The notes: a model not told the origin generated them from the letters alone. A DNA stretch of 64,000 nucleotides from HGM11412 sp045658325 (GCA_045658325.1 JAZOUX010000015.1:1-64000); one strand, 5' to 3'; shown: positions 18,016 to 27,096, numbered from the stretch's first letter. Made by a program: numbers and translations.

Positions 18016-18021
18016 ATAATC

Positions 18022-18050
18022 ATTATAGCATATGAAAAACACTTTATCAA
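18022..18050 (-). promoter_or_regulatory. Promoter of the surface-protein leader
   Basis: On the minus strand, TTGATA (18050-18045), a 17-base spacer and TATAAT (18027-18022). The expected start falls at about 18015, the exact beginning of the closing stem of the leader. Confidence 0.8.
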
Positions 18051-18086
18051 GTAATTTTATAAATAATAGATAAAAGAATTTGACAT

Positions 18087-18116
18087 AAAAAAGGCTTTCA
18101 AAAGAAAGCCTTTTTT
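18087..18116 (-). terminator. Terminator after tRNA-Arg(CCG)
   Basis: A 13-bp perfect stem (AAAAAAGGCTTTC with GAAAGCCTTTTTT) follows the encoded CCA of the tRNA on the minus strand. Confidence 0.88.
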
Positions 18117-18192
18117 GGTCTACCCGGCTGGATTTGAACCAGCACCTATAAGAGTCGGAGTCTTATTCTCTATCCAGTTAAGATACGGGTAG
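18116..18192 (-). tRNA. tRNA-Arg(CCG)
   Basis: Minus strand: acceptor arms CTACCCG and CGGGTAG pair fully, with discriminator A and encoded CCA. Anticodon stem TAAGA/TCTTA encloses CTCCGAC, giving anticodon CCG for the CGG codon. The T-arm has GGTTCAAATCC. Confidence 0.94.
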
Positions 18193-18249
18193 ATAAATTT
18201 ACCTTACGCAAAAAACTGCGATAGACATAGAAATTTTTAATTTATAATA

Positions 18250-18589
18250 AAAGTGTAGCCCACTATACTTCGCAAAAGCGAAATATGGTGGACTTTTCTT
18301 ATCCACGAAAGATTAAATAATTTTAGTTTAACCAAGCGTAGCGAACACCAACTGCTTTAGCAGTTTTATTTTTAGCCTTGTGGCTAAAAGTTATATGCAA
18401 AACAAGTTTTGCGTTATATTTTAACGTGTAGTAAAAGTTATATTATATTTGCCATAACTCGCCAAAGGCGAATAAAACTTTGCTTAGCAAAATATCACTG
18501 CATTAGCAATATAACTTGCCATTAGGCAAATATAGTTGTGCCGTAGTGATAATCCCTTTCGCTACGGCACTAAAGCGTAAGGCGTTTTT
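18250..18589. repeat. Tandem array of miniature hairpins
   Basis: At least eight short palindromic words lie in a row, for example AACTGCTTTAGCAGTT, TTAGCCTTGTGGCTAA, GCAAAACAAGTTTTGC, CGCCAAAGGCG, TTGCTTAGCAA, TGCATTAGCA and TTGCCATTAGGCAA, followed by a larger GTGCCGTAG/CTACGGCAC hairpin. Linkers are variations on TATATT, TATCACT and TATAACT. Each hairpin has a different stem but the same linker style, so this is one kind of repeated element rather than random dyads. No gene is present in these 340 bases. Confidence 0.7.
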
Positions 18590-19507
18590 TTATTTTATCG
18601 TGCTAATATCAAACGGCGTTGATTGATATACGTAGTAGTTAAGCCAGTTTGAATATAACAAGTTAGCGTGCGAACGCCACGAAACTATAGGCTCTTTCGT
18701 CGTATCGTCGTTTGGATAATAGTTTTTAGGAATTTTTATAGGTTTATTTTCATTTAAATCCCTAAAATATTCGTTTGAAAGAGTGTTGGCATCATACTCT
18801 GGGTGTCCCGTTATAAAAATTTGTCTGCCCCCGTCGGTTGCTATGGCGTAAACGCCCGCTTCAGTTGACGTTGCTAAAATTCTTAATTCTTTAACAGCCT
18901 TTACTTCTTCTTCTAAAATAGTAGTGTGGCGTGAGTGTGGAACTTTAAAAACGTCGTCAAAACCACGGAACAAAATTGACCTTTTATTGCAAATGGTATG
19001 GTCGAAAACACCAAAAAGTTTTTCGTCTAAATCATACTTTTTAATTCCGTAATGATAGTAAAGTCCTGCTTGAGCCCCCCAACAAATATGCAAAGTGCTA
19101 TAAACGTGGGTTTTGCTCCACTCCATAATTTCAGTTAATTCTTGCCAGTAATCAACCTCTTCAAACGGCAAGTTTTCAACGGGAGCCCCAGTAATAATCA
19201 TACCGTCGTAATTGTTTTGCTTTACGTCGTCAAAAGTCTTGTAAAAGGCAAGCAAATGTTCTTCAGGCGTGTTTTTTGATTTATGTGATTTTGAGTGTAT
19301 AAGTTCAATATCTACCTGTAGCGGTGTATTTCCAAGTAATCTTGAAAGTTGCGTTTCAGTTTCAATTTTCTTAGGCATTAAGTTAAGTATAAGAATTTTT
19401 AACGGTCTTATATCTTGCGTCATTGCCCTATTTTCCGTCATAACGAATATATTTTCGTCGTGAAGTGTTTTTACCGCAGGTAAATTGTTTGGAATTTTTA
19501 TAGGCAT
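18590..19507 (-). CDS. metA: Homoserine O-acetyltransferase (MetA type)
   Basis: Acylates homoserine as the first committed step of methionine synthesis. The 305-residue protein is a MetA/HTS enzyme with nucleophile Cys in HICWGAQAGLYYHYG and a catalytic His in the FITGHPEYD segment. The acyl-CoA-selecting position lies in TGAPVENLPFEEVDYW and is Glu, the residue known from Bacillus to favour acetyl-CoA over succinyl-CoA, so the product should be O-acetylhomoserine. That matches the adjacent metY, which uses this product. The gene lies five bases after metY in the same operon. Confidence 0.93.
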   Translation of the reverse strand: MPIKIPNNLPAVKTLHDENIFVMTENRAMTQDIRPLKILILNLMPKKIETETQLSRLLGNTPLQVDIELIHSKSHKSKNTPEEHLLAFYKTFDDVKQNNYDGMIITGAPVENLPFEEVDYWQELTEIMEWSKTHVYSTLHICWGAQAGLYYHYGIKKYDLDEKLFGVFDHTICNKRSILFRGFDDVFKVPHSRHTTILEEEVKAVKELRILATSTEAGVYAIATDGGRQIFITGHPEYDANTLSNEYFRDLNENKPIKIPKNYYPNDDTTKEPIVSWRSHANLLYSNWLNYYVYQSTPFDISTIK

Positions 19508-19512
19508 TTTAA

Positions 19513-20808
19513 TTATTCCTCGATTTTATCTAATGCTTGGCGAATATCGTTAATTAAATCTTCTGCGTTTTCTATACCGCAAGAAAAACGTACCATATCT
19601 GGATATACGCCTGCTTGTATTAATTCTTGGTCACTCATTTGCCTATGCGTTGCACTTGCTGGATGTAAACAACAAGTTCTTGCGTCGGCAACGTGCGTTT
19701 CGATTGCTGCAATTTTTAAGTTTTTCATAAATTTTTCAGCACATTTTCTTCCACCTTTTACACCAAAACTTACTACGCCACAAGTTCCGTTTGGCATATA
19801 CTTTTTAGCAAGTTCGTAGTACTTGTCCCCTTCAAGTCCCGGATATATTACCCAACTAATTCTATCGTCGCTTTGTAAATACTTAGCAACGCTTAATCCG
19901 TTTTCGCAATGGCGTTTCATTCTAACGTGTAAACTTTCAAGACCTAAGTTTAATATAAAAGCGTTTTGTGGTGCTTGAATTGAGCCAAAATCTCTCATAA
20001 GTTGCGCCGTTGCTTTGGTAATAAACGCACCTTCTTTACCAAATTTGGTAGCGTAAGTTATACCGTGATAACTATCGTCTGGCGTACAAAGACCTGGGAA
20101 TTTATCGGCGTTAGCCATCCAATCAAATTTTCCACTATCAACGATACAGCCACCTACTGCTGCACCGTGACCGTCCATATATTTAGTAGTTGAGTGAGTA
20201 ACTATATCAGCACCCCACTCGAAAGGACGGCAATTTATCGGCGTTGCAAACGTATTATCAATAATAAGCGGAACACCGTGTTTATGCGCAACGCGTGCAA
20301 ACAGTTCAATATCTAAAACGGTTAACGCTGGGTTAGCGATAGTTTCTCCAAAAACGGCTTTTGTGTTTGGTTTAAAAGCCTTTTCAATTTCTTCTTCGGT
20401 AGCGTCAGGCGAAATAAAAGTAAAGTCAATACCCATACGCTTCATTGTAACCGAAAATAAGTTAAACGTTCCACCATAAATTGATGAAGAAGATATAATA
20501 TGGTCACCGTTCGACGCTATATTGAAAATTGCGTAAAAGTTTGCCGCTTGACCAGAAGAAGTTAACATAGCCATACTTCCACCTTCAAGTTCGCATATCT
20601 TTTTAGCAACTAAGTCGTTAGTTGGGTTTTGTAAACGTGTATAAAAATAACCAGATGCTTCTAAATCGAAAAGTTTACCCATATCTTCGCTAGTTTCATA
20701 TCTAAACGTAGTGCTTTGATAAATAGGAATTTCCCTAGGCTCACCGTTGCCTGGGCGATAGCCCCCTTGAACGCAAATAGTTTCAATTTTATTTTTCATT
20801 GTAATCAC
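19513..20808 (-). CDS. metY: O-acetylhomoserine sulfhydrylase MetY
   Basis: PLP-dependent enzyme of the Cys/Met-metabolism family making homocysteine from O-acetylhomoserine and sulfide. PLP-binding Lys lies in VTHSTTKYMDGHGAAVGG, and SSGQAANFYAI, YTRLQNPTND and IDNTFATPINCRP are further family marks. At 431 residues it has the longer MetY length rather than that of MetB/MetC. Start is uncertain: GTG at 20808 has AGGG five bases upstream, while ATG at 20799 has poorer spacing. Together with metA it gives a direct sulfhydrylation route. Confidence 0.95.
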   Translation of the reverse strand: MITMKNKIETICVQGGYRPGNGEPREIPIYQSTTFRYETSEDMGKLFDLEASGYFYTRLQNPTNDLVAKKICELEGGSMAMLTSSGQAANFYAIFNIASNGDHIISSSSIYGGTFNLFSVTMKRMGIDFTFISPDATEEEIEKAFKPNTKAVFGETIANPALTVLDIELFARVAHKHGVPLIIDNTFATPINCRPFEWGADIVTHSTTKYMDGHGAAVGGCIVDSGKFDWMANADKFPGLCTPDDSYHGITYATKFGKEGAFITKATAQLMRDFGSIQAPQNAFILNLGLESLHVRMKRHCENGLSVAKYLQSDDRISWVIYPGLEGDKYYELAKKYMPNGTCGVVSFGVKGGRKCAEKFMKNLKIAAIETHVADARTCCLHPASATHRQMSDQELIQAGVYPDMVRFSCGIENAEDLINDIRQALDKIEE

Positions 20809-20839
20809 TCTTACCCTTTTGCATACAATAATTTTATCA

Positions 20840-20869
20840 ATTTTAACACAAATTTTATATTATTGTCAA
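20840..20869 (-). promoter_or_regulatory. Promoter of metY-metA with GCATACAA repeats
   Basis: Minus strand TTGACA (20869-20864), 18-base spacer and TAAAAT (20845-20840). GCATACAA occurs twice on the plus strand, at 20821 and 20870, flanking the promoter, and could be an operator. There is no room for a SAM riboswitch or T-box in this leader. Confidence 0.6.
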
Positions 20870-20963
20870 GCATACAAAGTTTTTATTAAAAATAATAAAA
20901 TATACTTTATTTTTTATAATAAAAGTGCTACAATATTAAAAAATAAACTTTTAGGAGAAAAGT

Positions 20964-22058
20964 ATGAGTCAAAACGTTAATTTTAAAGAAATTTTAGCAC
21001 AGTTTTTAATAAAAGGCGAATTCGTTAGTTGTGAGCCTTACGGGGAAGGTCATATTAACCGTACCTATTTAGCAATTTTTAACCAAGAAGGTAACCGTAA
21101 ACGTTATATTTTACAAAAAATAAACTCTACCCTTTTTAATCCTATTGAAAAACTTATGAGAAATATTGAACTTGTTACCGAGTTTAATAGGGCTAAAATT
21201 ATTGAAAGGGGTGGTGACCCTGATAGAGAAAGTTTAACTGTCGTTCGTACGGTTGACGGCAAAACTTTTTTAAAATTAAGTGAAGAAGATTATTACCGTG
21301 TTTATATTTTTATTGAAAATACCGTTGCTTACCAAACGGTTTCTAACCCACAAGACTTTTATTATAGTGCAATAGCCTTCGGTTCGTTTAACAATCTTTT
21401 AGCCGAATTCGACGCTTCGCAACTTTATGAAATTTTACCTAATTTCCATAACACTGTAAAAAGATTTAACGACTTTAAAATTGCCGTTAAAAACGATACT
21501 TTTAACCGTGCAAAAGACTGTCAAAAAGAAATTGACTTTATTATGGAAAGGGCTCATTACTACTCTAAAATAGTAGATATGTTAGCAAGTGGCGAAATGC
21601 CTTTAAAAGTTACGCATAACGATACAAAACTTAACAACGTTCTTTTAGACGATAAAACGGGCGAACCGGTTGCCGTTATTGACCTTGATACAATTATGCC
21701 TGGCTCAATTTGTTACGACTTTGGCGACAGCATAAGATTTGGTTGTAACCCTTGCGCTGAAGACGAAAAAGATTTATCTAAGGTTAATTTTAGATTTGAC
21801 TTATATGAAAAATATCTTGACGGCTTTTTAACTGCTCTTGGTGATAGAATTACTAAGGTTGAAAAAGACAATTTAGCCCTTGGCTCAATTTTAATGACTA
21901 TTGAGTGTGGTATGAGATTTTTAACAGACTATTTACAAGGCGATACATACTTTAGAACTCACCGTCAAGGTCAAAACTTAGATAGATGTAGAACTCAACT
22001 TAAACTAGTTAGCGATATGGAAAAAGTTTTAGACAAAATGAACGCTTTAGTTAAATAA
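20964..22058 (+). CDS. Phosphotransferase-family kinase, NahK-like
   Basis: A 364-residue kinase of the aminoglycoside/choline kinase fold. The catalytic loop is THNDTKLNNVLLD and the metal-binding Asp is in VIDLDTIMPG. The overall layout and the phrases GEGHINRTYL and ILQKIN resemble N-acetylhexosamine 1-kinase (NahK), which makes sugar-1-phosphates in gut bacteria that salvage mucin or milk sugars; this substrate is inference. It is divergent from metY and has its own AGGAG site and a strong terminator. No sugar-nucleotide genes are adjacent. Confidence 0.7.
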   Translation: MSQNVNFKEILAQFLIKGEFVSCEPYGEGHINRTYLAIFNQEGNRKRYILQKINSTLFNPIEKLMRNIELVTEFNRAKIIERGGDPDRESLTVVRTVDGKTFLKLSEEDYYRVYIFIENTVAYQTVSNPQDFYYSAIAFGSFNNLLAEFDASQLYEILPNFHNTVKRFNDFKIAVKNDTFNRAKDCQKEIDFIMERAHYYSKIVDMLASGEMPLKVTHNDTKLNNVLLDDKTGEPVAVIDLDTIMPGSICYDFGDSIRFGCNPCAEDEKDLSKVNFRFDLYEKYLDGFLTALGDRITKVEKDNLALGSILMTIECGMRFLTDYLQGDTYFRTHRQGQNLDRCRTQLKLVSDMEKVLDKMNALVK

Positions 22059-22136
22059 CCTTTAGTTGTATAAATTAAAAACAACTTTTATCGGTTGTTG
22101 TTAGTGATTTTTAAGACATTATTAAAGATTAACGTG

Positions 22137-22182
22137 TTAGTGCGTCAGTAATAAAAATTATTACTGACGCACTAATTGTTTT
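22137..22182. terminator. Strong bidirectional terminator
   Basis: A 16-bp perfect stem (22137-22152 with 22160-22175), extendable through AA/TT pairs to about 18 bp, lies between the converging kinase and spoIIID genes and is followed by T-rich sequence. Confidence 0.88.
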
Positions 22183-22205
22183 TATTTATCGAGATTATAT
22201 CGCCT

Positions 22206-22469
22206 TTAATTAGGGCGTTTTTTTAAATTACTGTATTTGCTTTTTGTGGCTAATCCACCACGAATATGCCTTTCTTGTAAATTGATTTGTAAAATATCTT
22301 TTACTTTGTAATATAATTCAAGGTTTATATCTTTAAGTCTAACTACCATATCTTTATGTACCGTTGATTTACCAACACCAAACACTTTTGCCGTGCTTCT
22401 TACCGTTGCCTTATGCTGTAAAATATATTCGGCTTCTAAAACAATTCTTCGTTTAAGATAATTATACAC
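22206..22469 (-). CDS. spoIIID: Sporulation regulator SpoIIID
   Basis: Small DNA-binding protein (87 aa) that acts in the mother cell after sigma-E and modulates sigma-E and sigma-K genes. The helix-turn-helix lies in STAKVFGVGKSTVHKDMV (residues ~28-45), and the start YLKRRIVLEAEYIL and the basic C-terminus are typical. AAAGGGG precedes the ATG. This is direct evidence that the organism belongs to a spore-forming lineage. Confidence 0.96.
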   Translation of the reverse strand: MYNYLKRRIVLEAEYILQHKATVRSTAKVFGVGKSTVHKDMVVRLKDINLELYYKVKDILQINLQERHIRGGLATKSKYSNLKKRPN

Positions 22470-22515
22470 TTTTATTCCCCTTTCTATATTGTATGAAAGG
22501 GGTTTTAAATATATT

Positions 22516-23340
22516 CTAACTAAGTTTAACTAATTGATTTTTAAAAAAGGCTTTTTGTTTATTCTTTTTACGCTTACCTAAAAAATATACGTTTAAGTTC
22601 ATACCACTAATTAACGCCTTCATTAAAATATATAGCCACATTAAAAATATTACTATAACTGAAATTGCTCCGTAAATTTTGCTAAAATTTGCAAAATAAT
22701 TTATATAAATAAAAAAACCTACCGTCATTATAATTGAAAATACGCAAGTATATACCGAGCCGATTAAAACGTCTTTAACCCTAACTTTATAAGGACAAGC
22801 GTATACGTTTAACATAATTATAAAAACTAAAAAACTTAAAATAAACGCGCTATAATTTATCGTTTTTCCTAGTACTTGACCAAAAAAGCCATACGAATAT
22901 TTACTTATAAAAAAGTAAAGTCCGTAAAAAAGGGCAAAAGCAAACAAAAATAAAGTCATAATTCCTAGCGACGCTACCCTAACCAACATATTATTTTTAC
23001 CTAAATAGTTGTAAACTATTTCCCCCGTACGTCGTAGATGGTAAAAAAAGTTGGTTGCCGAGTAGGTTGAAATTAAAACGGCTATAATATTACCACTAGT
23101 ACCTAAATTTTTAGCAATTTCAAAAACGTAGTCTATAACTTGCTTGATATCTAGTGAAATTTCACCTAAAAACGAACTGTCTATTTTAGTGCCGAAAGCC
23201 GATAAAGTTAAGGTCGTTAAATAGGCAAGTGGGACCATTTCAAGCAAGGCAAAATATACTAGTGCTCCAGCGAGAGTTGAACTTTTTTTTGAGTTTATTA
23301 TTTTATTATACGAAAAAAGACTATAAAAAAAATTGCCCAT
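22516..23340 (-). CDS. YihY/BrkB-family membrane protein
   Basis: A 274-residue integral membrane protein with about six hydrophobic segments and the family features GALVYFALLEMVPLAYLTTL near the N-terminus, YSATNFFYHLRRTGEIVYN and IYGAISVIVIFLMWLYIL. Despite the old name ribonuclease BN, YihY-type proteins are membrane proteins of unclear role. It lies between spoIIID and an HD hydrolase on the same strand, with gaps of about 50 bases. Confidence 0.85.
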   Translation of the reverse strand: MGNFFYSLFSYNKIINSKKSSTLAGALVYFALLEMVPLAYLTTLTLSAFGTKIDSSFLGEISLDIKQVIDYVFEIAKNLGTSGNIIAVLISTYSATNFFYHLRRTGEIVYNYLGKNNMLVRVASLGIMTLFLFAFALFYGLYFFISKYSYGFFGQVLGKTINYSAFILSFLVFIIMLNVYACPYKVRVKDVLIGSVYTCVFSIIMTVGFFIYINYFANFSKIYGAISVIVIFLMWLYILMKALISGMNLNVYFLGKRKKNKQKAFFKNQLVKLS

Positions 23341-23390
23341 ACGTTAAGTATAAGCAAATTTTTTATTTGTTAAACGGTATAAAGTAAACT

Positions 23391-24053
23391 TTATAAAACT
23401 CTTACGCCGTTTATTAATAAACCGTATTTATAGCCTAATAATTCGGCAGCCTTTTCGCACATAAGCATTCTCGTGTGATATATTTCAAAATAGTCGGCAA
23501 CCGAGCATAAAGTTAAGTCAGTTTCAATAACGGTATCAATACGCTTTTTCTTAGCGTCGACTTTAACGTACGAACTGTTTACAGCCAAATTAACCCTATC
23601 GTGAATATTCATATCTCCGTAAATAACTTTATGAGTTACCCTTGATTTGTGAACGTCGCTTTTATCAGCAATAATAAGAGCAGAACAAATTGGGCTTACG
23701 GGTATACCGTGCTTTTCATCGTGATTACCTATTGCCATCATAACTTCGGCGGCATCAGCATAACTCATACCTCTATCAACTAAAAGCCTATAAGCAAGTA
23801 ACGCCCCTGATGACGCGTGATTATGCCTTGCTAAGGCATTGCCTATATCGTGTAAATAACCTGCTATTTCACCAAGCCAAATACTTCTTTCGTCTAAACC
23901 TATTTCTTTTAAAATCATACTAGTCCAAGAAGCGACAATGCTACAATGCCTTTGCGAGTGCTCGGTAAAATTGAGCGCGTCAATTTGTTTTTCGCACGTT
24001 TCCATTATCGCTTGAATTTCTTGGTCTTTTTTTAAGTCTTTTATAGTTATCAT
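23391..24053 (-). CDS. HD-domain phosphohydrolase
   Basis: A 220-residue HD-superfamily protein. Metal ligands are visible as H in HSQRHCSIV, HD in GYLHDIGNALARHNH, H in AIGNHDEKHG and D in IIADKSDVH. HD proteins hydrolyse nucleotides or phosphomonoesters, but this subfamily's substrate is unknown to me. It is followed after ten bases by the PfkB kinase on the same strand and is probably co-transcribed. Confidence 0.8.
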   Translation of the reverse strand: MITIKDLKKDQEIQAIMETCEKQIDALNFTEHSQRHCSIVASWTSMILKEIGLDERSIWLGEIAGYLHDIGNALARHNHASSGALLAYRLLVDRGMSYADAAEVMMAIGNHDEKHGIPVSPICSALIIADKSDVHKSRVTHKVIYGDMNIHDRVNLAVNSSYVKVDAKKKRIDTVIETDLTLCSVADYFEIYHTRMLMCEKAAELLGYKYGLLINGVRVL

Positions 24054-24063
24054 TTTGCCCCTA

Positions 24064-24987
24064 TTATATTTTTACAGTATATATTTTGCTATAAATTTCT
24101 TCGTACTTATCTCGATAAAAAAGGTTTGTTCCCGGCGTTGTAATTGAAGCCGTACCAGCGGCAACTGCCGAGCGAAGAATTTCTTGATATTCGGCACCCT
24201 TTTCAGTCGCAACGCTTACCGCTGCTACCATACTGTCGCCAGCACCTACCGTAGAGTTTACTGCTACGCTTGCGCTTTTGCAAAAATACGCTTGACTGCC
24301 GTTAGTTAAAATTGCACCTTCTCGACCTAACGATAAAAGAACGTTTTCAGCCCCCTTATCTATAAGATAATTACAGCCTTGCAAATATTCTTTTATAGTA
24401 TCTAATTTTTTGCCTACGGTATTTTCAAGTTCAACTAAATTAGGTTTTGCTAAATACACCCCACGGCTTATTGCCGATAAAAGTTTTTGACCTTCTGTAT
24501 CTACTATAATTTTAGCGTTTTTGTTTACGCTATCAACAAGTTCGCCGTAATAACCGTCGTCAACCCCTTCGGGTAACGAGCCACTAATTACTACTACGGA
24601 AGCGTTTGTTGAAAGGTTATTAATTAAACTTAAAAGTTCTTTTTGTTTAGACCTTTCAACAGTTTCGCCTTTATCGTTAATTTCAGTTAGCATAGACTTG
24701 TTGTCTACTATTTTATAGTTTATTCTAACACTACCCTTGCTCCATACAAAAGTATGTTTTATCCCTTCGTTATCCAAAGTTTGTTGAAAAAGACTACCGT
24801 TACCGTCGTACATAAAACCCGTAGCAAAACTATCTAAACCCAGCCTACGAACGCCAATAGCCGTATTTAACGCCTTGCCAGAATACGTTAATATTTTATT
24901 ATTTACCCTATTTAGTCTACCAACGTTTAACTGTTCTAATTCAACGGTACAGTCAATACTTGGATTGGGACATACGCTTAATATCAT
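24064..24987 (-). CDS. 1-phosphofructokinase-type sugar kinase (PfkB family)
   Basis: A 307-residue PfkB/ribokinase-fold kinase closest to FruK and LacC, which phosphorylate fructose-1-phosphate or tagatose-6-phosphate. The start ILSVCPNPSIDCTVEL, the GKALNTAIGVRRLG glycine region and the catalytic GAGDSMVAAVSVA anion-hole motif with its Asp base are clear. No PTS genes lie nearby, so the substrate cannot be fixed. It lies 14 bases after the EF-G-like gene. Confidence 0.85.
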   Translation of the reverse strand: MILSVCPNPSIDCTVELEQLNVGRLNRVNNKILTYSGKALNTAIGVRRLGLDSFATGFMYDGNGSLFQQTLDNEGIKHTFVWSKGSVRINYKIVDNKSMLTEINDKGETVERSKQKELLSLINNLSTNASVVVISGSLPEGVDDGYYGELVDSVNKNAKIIVDTEGQKLLSAISRGVYLAKPNLVELENTVGKKLDTIKEYLQGCNYLIDKGAENVLLSLGREGAILTNGSQAYFCKSASVAVNSTVGAGDSMVAAVSVATEKGAEYQEILRSAVAAGTASITTPGTNLFYRDKYEEIYSKIYTVKI

Positions 24988-25001
24988 TTTTAATTATACC
25001 C

Positions 25002-27044
25002 TTAATCGTTTAATTTTGCTTGTTCAACAATTTTTGCCGTTTGGTCAAAAGGAACTTCTTCATAACGAACGAATTCCGCCGAGAAAAAGCCTTTTGCTTG
25101 AGTTAGACTTCTTAAATCTTGTGCGTATTCTAAAATTTCAATTTCTGGCACTTCACAAGTAACTATACATTTATCTTCAACTTGTTCAGTACCTAAAATT
25201 CTACCCCTACGTTTATTAATATCACCCATTATATCGCCTAAGTAACTGTCTGGAACGACTACTTTTACTAGATATATAGGCTCTAAAATAACTGGTTTAG
25301 CATTTTTAATACCTTGTTCGTACGCTAATTTAGCGGCTGAAATATACGCTACTTCTTTACTGTCAACCGGGTGTGAAGAACCGTCGTGAAGTGTTGCTTT
25401 TAAGTTAATAAGTGGATAGCCTGCTAAAACACCATGGTTAATTGCTTCCCTTAAACCTTTATCAACGGCTGGTATAAATTGTTTTGGAACTACGCCACCG
25501 ACTACGGCATCAACGAATTCATAGTAACCGTCGCTTGCGCCTGGCTCAAAAGTAATAACTGCGTGGCCGTATTGACCTGCGCCACCCGATTGTTTTTTGT
25601 GCTTGCCTTCGCCTTCGGCTTTTTGTAATATAGTTTCTTTATAAGCAATTTTTGGTGCTTTTAACACTACTTCTACACCAAATTTGTTTTTAAGTTTTTT
25701 AGAAAGAACGCTTAATTGAGTAGTGCCTAAGCCCGAAATAATCATTTCGCCCGTTTCTTTATTTTTTTCAACCGAGAAAGAAATATCTTCATCAGCAAGT
25801 TTGTTTAAACCAGCAAAAATCTTATCTTCTTCACCCTTTTTGAGAGCGTAAACAGCCCTTTTGTACATAGGCGACGGAACGTTAAACTTTTTAAATTCAG
25901 TAGGCGTTTTTTCGTATAAAGTATCGCCCGTTTTAACGTTATCAAGTTTTGAAAGCGCCCCAATATCTCCGGCAATTAAACTGTCGACTGCTTCTTGCTT
26001 TTTACCTTTTACCGTATAAATTGCCGAAATCTTTTCGTCACCGTCTTTATCGTATATTTTTAACGTTTGACCTTGTTTTAAAACGCCCGAAATAACTTTT
26101 ACATAATGAAGTTTACCCATATATGGGTCTACAACCGTTTTAAATACCCTTAAAATAGTTTCGCCGTTAATATCAGTTTCAACGGCAACCTTTTCACCGT
26201 TTTGTAATGCTTTTTGGTGACCTGCGTCAATAGGACTAGGAAGCGTTGATATAATTTTATCCATTAAATTGAATATACCGTGGTTTTTAAACGCACTACC
26301 ACCTAAAACGGTAATAGTTGAACAAGTGGCGATACCCATTTTAACGCCCCTTTCAATTTCTTCTGGAGTAAGCGTGCCTTCACTAAAATATTTATCTAAC
26401 AATTCTTCGTCGTTTTCTGCAGCCGCTTCCATAACTGATAAATGAGCGTCTTCAAAAGCCGATTGAAGATAATCTGGTACCGGACTTTCGTTCCTTTCCC
26501 AATCTCTTAATACGCCAAACGCAACTTTAACAAAACCTTTCATTTTGCCATCTACCATATTAGGTATTATCATTGGCGCAATTTTATGACCGTATTTTTC
26601 TTTAATAGCGTCAACCGTTTTAATAAAGTCAGAATTATCTTTATCTAAACCGTTTAAGAATAATATTGCTGGAATTTGATGTTCTACGCAATAATCAATA
26701 GCCTTTTCAGTACCTACCGTTAACGAGCCGTTTGCACCCGATACGATAATAGCCGAGTCGCTTACGGCAAGCGCTTGAGCCATTTCACACTCAAAGTCGT
26801 AATAACCTGGTACGTCTATTAAGTTAAACTTGTAGCCTTTATATTCACAATTTGCGATTGCTAAGCCGATAGAAGATTTTTTTGCTATTTCTTCAGCATC
26901 AAAGTCCATACAAGTGTTTCCGTCTTCTACTTTACCTTGCCTATCAATAGCGCCACAATTAAAAAGAATCGCTTCGCAAAGAGTAGTTTTGCCTTCACCA
27001 CTGTGCCCAATTATTGCTACGTTTCTAATTTTGTTTGAATCCAT
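25002..27044 (-). CDS. Elongation factor G-like GTPase
   Basis: A 680-residue EF-G paralogue with all five EF-G domains by length. G1 is IGHSGEGKTTLCEA, G3 is IDVPGYYDF. The guanine-specificity motif reads NGLDKD where canonical EF-G has NKxD, so the usual Lys is absent. Domain IV/V segments (GGAGQYGHAVITFEPG, GDINKRRGRILGTE) are well kept. Family members of this divergent type occur beside canonical EF-G in Firmicutes and their role is unsettled. GGAAGG precedes the ATG and a TTGAAA-17-TATAAT promoter lies upstream. Confidence 0.88.
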   Translation of the reverse strand: MDSNKIRNVAIIGHSGEGKTTLCEAILFNCGAIDRQGKVEDGNTCMDFDAEEIAKKSSIGLAIANCEYKGYKFNLIDVPGYYDFECEMAQALAVSDSAIIVSGANGSLTVGTEKAIDYCVEHQIPAILFLNGLDKDNSDFIKTVDAIKEKYGHKIAPMIIPNMVDGKMKGFVKVAFGVLRDWERNESPVPDYLQSAFEDAHLSVMEAAAENDEELLDKYFSEGTLTPEEIERGVKMGIATCSTITVLGGSAFKNHGIFNLMDKIISTLPSPIDAGHQKALQNGEKVAVETDINGETILRVFKTVVDPYMGKLHYVKVISGVLKQGQTLKIYDKDGDEKISAIYTVKGKKQEAVDSLIAGDIGALSKLDNVKTGDTLYEKTPTEFKKFNVPSPMYKRAVYALKKGEEDKIFAGLNKLADEDISFSVEKNKETGEMIISGLGTTQLSVLSKKLKNKFGVEVVLKAPKIAYKETILQKAEGEGKHKKQSGGAGQYGHAVITFEPGASDGYYEFVDAVVGGVVPKQFIPAVDKGLREAINHGVLAGYPLINLKATLHDGSSHPVDSKEVAYISAAKLAYEQGIKNAKPVILEPIYLVKVVVPDSYLGDIMGDINKRRGRILGTEQVEDKCIVTCEVPEIEILEYAQDLRSLTQAKGFFSAEFVRYEEVPFDQTAKIVEQAKLND

Positions 27045-27096
27045 AATCTTTTACCTTCCATATATTTTTTACAACGTTCTACTAACGTATATATTA

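Noticed and set aside
20809..20963. SAM riboswitch or T-box in front of the methionine genes
   Set aside because: The leader is too short and has no matching motifs.
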